DNA from: Begonia masoniana
Lineage: Eukaryota; Streptophyta; Magnoliopsida; Cucurbitales; Begoniaceae
Direction of reading: 5' to 3'
DNA length: 64,000 nt
NCBI GenBank assembly: GCA_022432975.1
Contig: CM039516.1
Coordinates: 35,878,099-35,942,098 of the forward strand
The notes beneath the pieces are model-generated. The model had not been told where the DNA came from. It made no database searches and saw only the letters and a list, made by a program, of their open reading frames with translations. Position 1 is the first letter of the stretch, and each line of letters opens with the position of its first letter. Position numbers and translations under genes: made by a program. Of this stretch, positions 60,101 to 64,000 are shown in pieces.

Positions 60101-61105
60101 TGATGCAATGGCCGAATGTTATATGCTAGATGATGGTATGAAATATGAAGAAAAATAAAAGAAAAGCGATGAAGAGAAGATGTTATGGCCGAGATGATGA
60201 AATGCTTAAAAGATGAAGAAAATGGCAATAAAAGTAAAGTGATTGTGTGTGATGGTGAAACCGAAAATGAAGGGGTGATTAGTGTGTGAGATGTGATGGA
60301 AAGCAAGTAAATAGAAATACCGTTGGCGGGTTCAAAGAGCTATCCTACGTTAGGCTCTTTGAACAAATGATTTTTTCGGAGGAAAACCGACCACCTAAGG
60401 CCTAGGTTTTCTTCCTCAACTCCGACTCCCGTTGAAGAAGGCGAGGGAATGAATAAGAATTATCCTAGCAACCTGAAGCTAGGATAATAATGGAGAGTTA
60501 CTCCACTTGGTTCAAGAAACAAGGAAACTCTCAAAGGTTACCCACCTTAAAGAAGCAAAAGAGATATTTTATAAATTGGCAAAAGTTGGAATACATTCAC
60601 CAATGCCATGTATTTATAGACTCCTAAGGTGGATGAGGGTTTGGCAAAAATTGGAGAAGAAATTGGAGCCCTTGATGGAGTGAAATCGGCGGCCAAATTT
60701 GAAGAGATCTGTGCGCGCGCCAGCTTGGAATAGCAGCCATCAGATGCGCCAGCGTGGCGCGCAATCAGCGGCCATGAGCGCGATCTGTGGCGCGCTTGCC
60801 CAACGAAGAGGGATGCGCCAGTGCGGCGCTGATATGGAGCACTGCCAGCCCGCGTGCGCCCCTGACCGAGAAGAGCAGCTGTCCGCGCGCCTCCCATCAG
60901 CAATCTTCCTTTAATCTTAGCCACTCCTAGCCAATGGTTGAGATTTTGCCAACTCTTTTATCCATGCCTCCACTAACTCATGTACCTGCAAAACTGTACC
61001 TTCACAAGTAGGCTCTTCTTTGGGCTAAGGTTTTCATTGGGTTTGATTTTGTTGAGGCTCTTTCCTTTGCTTGCAAAATTGGTTGAATATTTCTTCAACC
61101 CAACA
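60101..61105 (-). mobile_element. 3' LTR of a gypsy element inserted in the MULE transposase
   Basis: On the minus strand it starts TGTTGGGTTGAAGAAATATT at 61105, right after a purine-rich GAATGTGGTGGA, and ends near ATTGCATCA at 60101. The end is the best TG/CA fit, not certain. A TATA-like TCTATAAATACATGG lies at about 60608-60622 (minus), placing a GC-rich U3 at 60660-60900 upstream of it. The 125-aa ORF 60547-60924 is U3 sequence. GTTCAAAGAGC...GCTCTTTGAAC (60322-60360) is a short hairpin in U5. Confidence 0.7.
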
Positions 61106-61307
61106 TCCACCACATTCGTCTAACCCTAACTACACAATCTAATGTATGCAATGCAATTATAAAATCCATACAATAAAGGTGAATGTATGCCAAATAAGTT
61201 TTAAAAAATAAAATTACAAAGATAGAGCCTGGGAAGACAAATTCCCATTGGGCTAAGTGGTGACTTCTCCCATGCGCTCCAAATACATTCTTTCCTAAAA
61301 AATATTC

Positions 61308-62831
61308 CTACAAAAGATAAAACACATAATAAGTAGAGAGCTTAGATAATGCAAGGGAAATTATTAAATTTCTTTTTTCATGCCACCCGAGGCATGTCAT
61401 CCTCTCCGAGTGATTTGAGGATTTGACCTCAAATCCGTTGGTTGACTTCTTCCCAAAAATGTCTCCTACGATTTCTTGTTCACTCCTTGAAGGCTCGAAT
61501 GTCATGAGGGCATGGTCTTTTGTTTTAGTGCGCTTCACCAAGAAATGTTCGAAATGGAAAAGGGTGAGGATGGTCTTACGAATGTTTTTGTTGGTGGGGG
61601 TGGTGAAATTGAATTCAACGGCTACTTTGGAGGGCGATTGCTCGGTGATGGAAGGAAATTTTCCAAAGTAGTTGAATTTGACAAGTAGTGAAGTGGAAAT
61701 GCTAAAATCCTCCGACCAAAGAAATAATCCAATTACGCTTAAGACCTCAAAAGAAAATTCACTTATCAATAGAACCTTAACTCTAGTCCTATGGTAGAAT
61801 TTGTGGTAGTCAAATGGTAGGGAACACGGTTTTGGTAATCTACCAAATCGAAGTTTAGAGCATTTGTGGTCTACAAAAGGAAATAAATTCCTACATGTTT
61901 GTGTAGCTCTAAGAAAGGTTGTAGGAAGGTGATAGATTGGTTCTAGTTCATATATGAATTTCTTCTTAATTGATGGAAATGGAAAGAAAATTTCCTCAAG
62001 TCTTGGAAAGGATAGAAAGGGAGTGATGATCATGCTACCTAGTCCAAAAATAATTTCGTCACTTAATTCCATTTTCCTATGAGGCCAAGTAAATTCATCC
62101 TCTAATTGGCAAGACATCTCTTCGTCAAATAAGGAATTTAGATGTCTCTTGATAAAGGAAGGAATTTTCTCAAAATTTGGAAAGGAAGGGAATGGAGCTA
62201 CTACCATATTTCCTATGCCAAAAATGTTTTCTTCACTTATTTTCTTTTCCTTAACATTTTCCAAGGGATATGACACCTCTTCTTCGTATAAGGGGTTATC
62301 ATGCCAATTGATATGAGTGGGATTTTGACCTTCAATCAACCCGCATTTTGATAATAATAGATTTTCCTTTAATTTCCCTTCTTTGCGGGTGGCCTCATCA
62401 TGAGCCACTTGCTCGGGAGTCATTGGTAGCAATTTGATTTTTCTTCCTCCAAAATCAAATGTATAACGGTTGACGAATCCGTCATAGTTGACTCTACAGT
62501 CAAAATGCCATGGTCGTCCAAGTAAGATGTGGCTGGCACTCATTGGGACAACGTCACAAATAACCGAGTCCTTGTATTTCTCTATAATGAAATCAACGGT
62601 TACTTGTTTGGTAATCTCATGTTCATTTCTATCATCCAACCAACTAAGCTTGTAAGGTGTAGGATGGGTAATGGTTTCTAATCCCAATTTGTCTACCATG
62701 TCTTGGGACGCCGCATTTATGCAACTTCTTCCATCAATTATCAGAGAACAAATTTTATCTCTCACAGCACATCGACTATGAAATAGATTTTCACGTTGAC
62801 AGTCATTGTCTACGTGCTTAGATATTAATGC
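61308..62831 (-). CDS. Non-autonomous gypsy element: retropepsin fused to a novel region in place of RT
   Basis: The frame 62765-61308 (485 aa) starts with a retropepsin: CSLIIDGRSCINAAS (DGRS in place of the more usual DGGS), then KLGLETITHPTPYKLSWLDD, DVVPMSASHILLGRPWHFD and LLPMTPEQVAHDEA. QRENLFHSRC-type sequence precedes it up to 62831, with one TGA. After about residue 160 no RT, RNase H or integrase follows. Instead about 320 residues of unknown sequence run to the stop, including an internal repeat of about 50 residues (IFGIGNMVVAPFPSFP near 185, IFGLGSMIITPFLSFP near 255). The frame is long and open next to the 3' LTR, so it may still be translated in a gag-protease-only element. Confidence 0.75.
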   Translation of the reverse strand, partial: ALISKHVDNDCQRENLFHSRCAVRDKICSLIIDGRSCINAASQDMVDKLGLETITHPTPYKLSWLDDRNEHEITKQVTVDFIIEKYKDSVICDVVPMSASHILLGRPWHFDCRVNYDGFVNRYTFDFGGRKIKLLPMTPEQVAHDEATRKEGKLKENLLLSKCGLIEGQNPTHINWHDNPLYEEEVSYPLENVKEKKISEENIFGIGNMVVAPFPSFPNFEKIPSFIKRHLNSLFDEEMSCQLEDEFTWPHRKMELSDEIIFGLGSMIITPFLSFPRLEEIFFPFPSIKKKFIYELEPIYHLPTTFLRATQTCRNLFPFVDHKCSKLRFGRLPKPCSLPFDYHKFYHRTRVKVLLISEFSFEVLSVIGLFLWSEDFSISTSLLVKFNYFGKFPSITEQSPSKVAVEFNFTTPTNKNIRKTILTLFHFEHFLVKRTKTKDHALMTFEPSRSEQEIVGDIFGKKSTNGFEVKSSNHSERMTCLGWHEKRNLIISLALSKLSTYYVFYLL

Positions 62832-63950
62832 TCACCTTATGACCAACAGTAGAGGTCCATCTTGAGGTTCGCATTCATCCACTTCGTCTTCGCTTTCCTC
62901 GATTACGACTCCTTTTTCAACTTTGTTATATTGACCTTTGTCGTCCTCACTTTCCCATTCTCTCGTTGACTCCTTAATGACCATGACACGGTGGTTTGTG
63001 CATTCATTAGCGTAATGTCCTTTTCTCAAGCATTTGAAGCATTGGACATCACGTGCTCTTGGTCATTTAGGTTGAGTTTCTTGGCTTTTGTTTGGTGGGG
63101 GATTGTGAAGGGTGTTGGATACTTTTGGTGGCCAATTTGGATTGAATGGTTTCTTTCCTTCTTGTCTTTGGATAATCTTGTCAGAATTGTAATTTCTTGG
63201 TGGGAATTTAGGAAGGTCGGTCTTACGCTTCCTCTTTAGTTACCTCTCCACCGTGAGGGCTAATTGAATGACCAATTCCATGGTCTCTAATTGTTGCATT
63301 TCGACAAGATCGCCTATGTCTCAATTCAAGCCTCTTATAAATCTTGCGATGAGTTGTTCCTCAGGCTCATCAATTGCGCATTGCATATTAAGGGTTTCAA
63401 ATTTGGTAAGGTATTCGTCTACCGAGATGCTATTTTGTTTTAAGTTATGGAGTTGATGAAAGAGTTCATGTTTATAATGACGAGGGACGAACCTATGGTG
63501 CATCAATTCCTTCATGGAAGTCCAAGTAGTAACGGGATACCCTAACGTTCTCATTCTTTGGGCCTTAAGGTTGGACCACCATAATGCGGCGTTGCCCGTA
63601 AGTTCAAGAGAGGCTAATTGGATTTTTACTTGCTCGGAGTAATCATGGCATTCAAAAACTCTCTCAACTTTATCAACCCAATCTAGGTATGTGTGCCCGT
63701 CACACGTTCCATCGAAAGGGGGAATTGAAATCTTGATGTTGCGGAGGTCGTCGTTGTCCCTACGACGATTTGGGCGATATTCTTCATCATCAACCCAATC
63801 TTCATCCTCTGAATAATAGGGTGGTCTCCTTCTAGGGGGTTCAGCCAATTCTTCTTCTGTGGGTGGTTGCGGGGTATGATTACGATGTCTAGGACGTTCG
63901 AGAATGATCCTAGAGGAGGTCTCTTATGAAGGAACTTGTTCATGGGGTTC
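62832..63950 (-). pseudogene. Gypsy gag (non-autonomous element), frameshifted
   Basis: The N-terminal part is proline/arginine-rich (RRRPPYYSEDEDW) followed by the gag core: ISIPPFDGTCDGHTYLDWVD, GNAALWWSNL, WTSMKELMHHRFVPRHYKHE and VDEYLTKFETL. The frame ends near 63321. The rest is open in pieces, with the CCHC knuckle CFKCLRKGHYANEC at about 63000-63045 and an acidic tail. ORF breaks near 63320, 63070 and 63850 are single-base shifts. The 5' LTR and primer site lie beyond the right edge of the window. Confidence 0.82.
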
Positions 63951-64000
63951 TTTTCGGGGAGGAATATTTAAAAGAGATTGGACTTGTTGGGCAAGGTGGT
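63951..64000. other. Element continues past the window edge
   Basis: The last 50 bp belong to the N-terminal or leader part of the same gypsy element (minus); nothing further can be resolved. Confidence 0.4.

Noticed and set aside
60547..60924. Arg/Ala-rich 125-aa ORF
   Set aside because: It lies in the GC-rich U3 and spans the TATA-like region of a gypsy LTR; the opposite frame is open too.

Overview
The window looks like nuclear DNA of a dicotyledonous plant. It is AT-rich and dominated by nested LTR retrotransposons. The only clearly intact host gene is an intronless plant-type GDP-mannose 4,6-dehydratase (GMD, ATG at 40845). There are also remnants of a MADS-box gene, the promoter and first exon of an unidentified gene, and two exon-like pieces of another. 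Long-read assembly noise is likely. Repeat copies differ mainly by one-base indels, coding regions carry many one-base frameshifts, and there is a pure T run of 1,506 bases at 7399-8904.

Layout. 1-1377: probable minus-strand gypsy LTR with CGATCGATCG motifs. About 1640-6626: three copies of one gypsy LTR family (here 'E'); one is a clean solo LTR (2932-4627, target duplication ATCAT), and one carries an 856-bp fold-back element. 6627-7398: unassigned. 7399-8904: poly-T. 8905-21948: a nearly complete Ty3/gypsy chromodomain element on the minus strand (here 'A'), whose LTRs hold arrays of a 37/54-bp satellite. 21949-36217: a Ty1/copia element on the plus strand, broken by two solo gypsy LTRs, 'B' (25118-28766, duplication GAGAT) and 'C' (30416-32179, duplication GTAAG). 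The copia 3' LTR interrupts exon 1 of a minus-strand host gene (36218-36461). 36830-40844: E-family fragment, near-perfect hairpin, MADS remnant, another gypsy LTR and the GMD upstream region. 40845-41954: GMD, with a solo copia LTR (42010-44096, duplication GAATT) 55 bp after its stop codon. 44643-55662: one E-family element (duplication AGTCT) that cut a host exon and itself contains a truncated gypsy element 'D' (48933-about 54926), whose LTR has 77 head-to-tail copies of a 26-bp unit. About 57520-60100: 5' part of a Mutator-like element with serial GGACGGAC hairpins, interrupted by a non-autonomous gypsy element (60101 to the window end).

The main unifying observation concerns the four gypsy LTR families A, B, C and D. 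All lie in minus orientation and share a LTR plan: a short U3 with a GTATTTAA-type TATA (A, C, D), a perfect CAG/GTAAGT splice donor, a GATGTAGG block, a CCTAATGCT-type block, and a long downstream part that carries a different tandem array in each family (37/54, 24/34, 35 and 26 bp). The A satellite contains TGACGTCAGCCGGA, which occurs only once or twice, unamplified, in C and D. This suggests these LTRs repeatedly generate satellites in the transcribed, possibly spliced-out part of the LTR.
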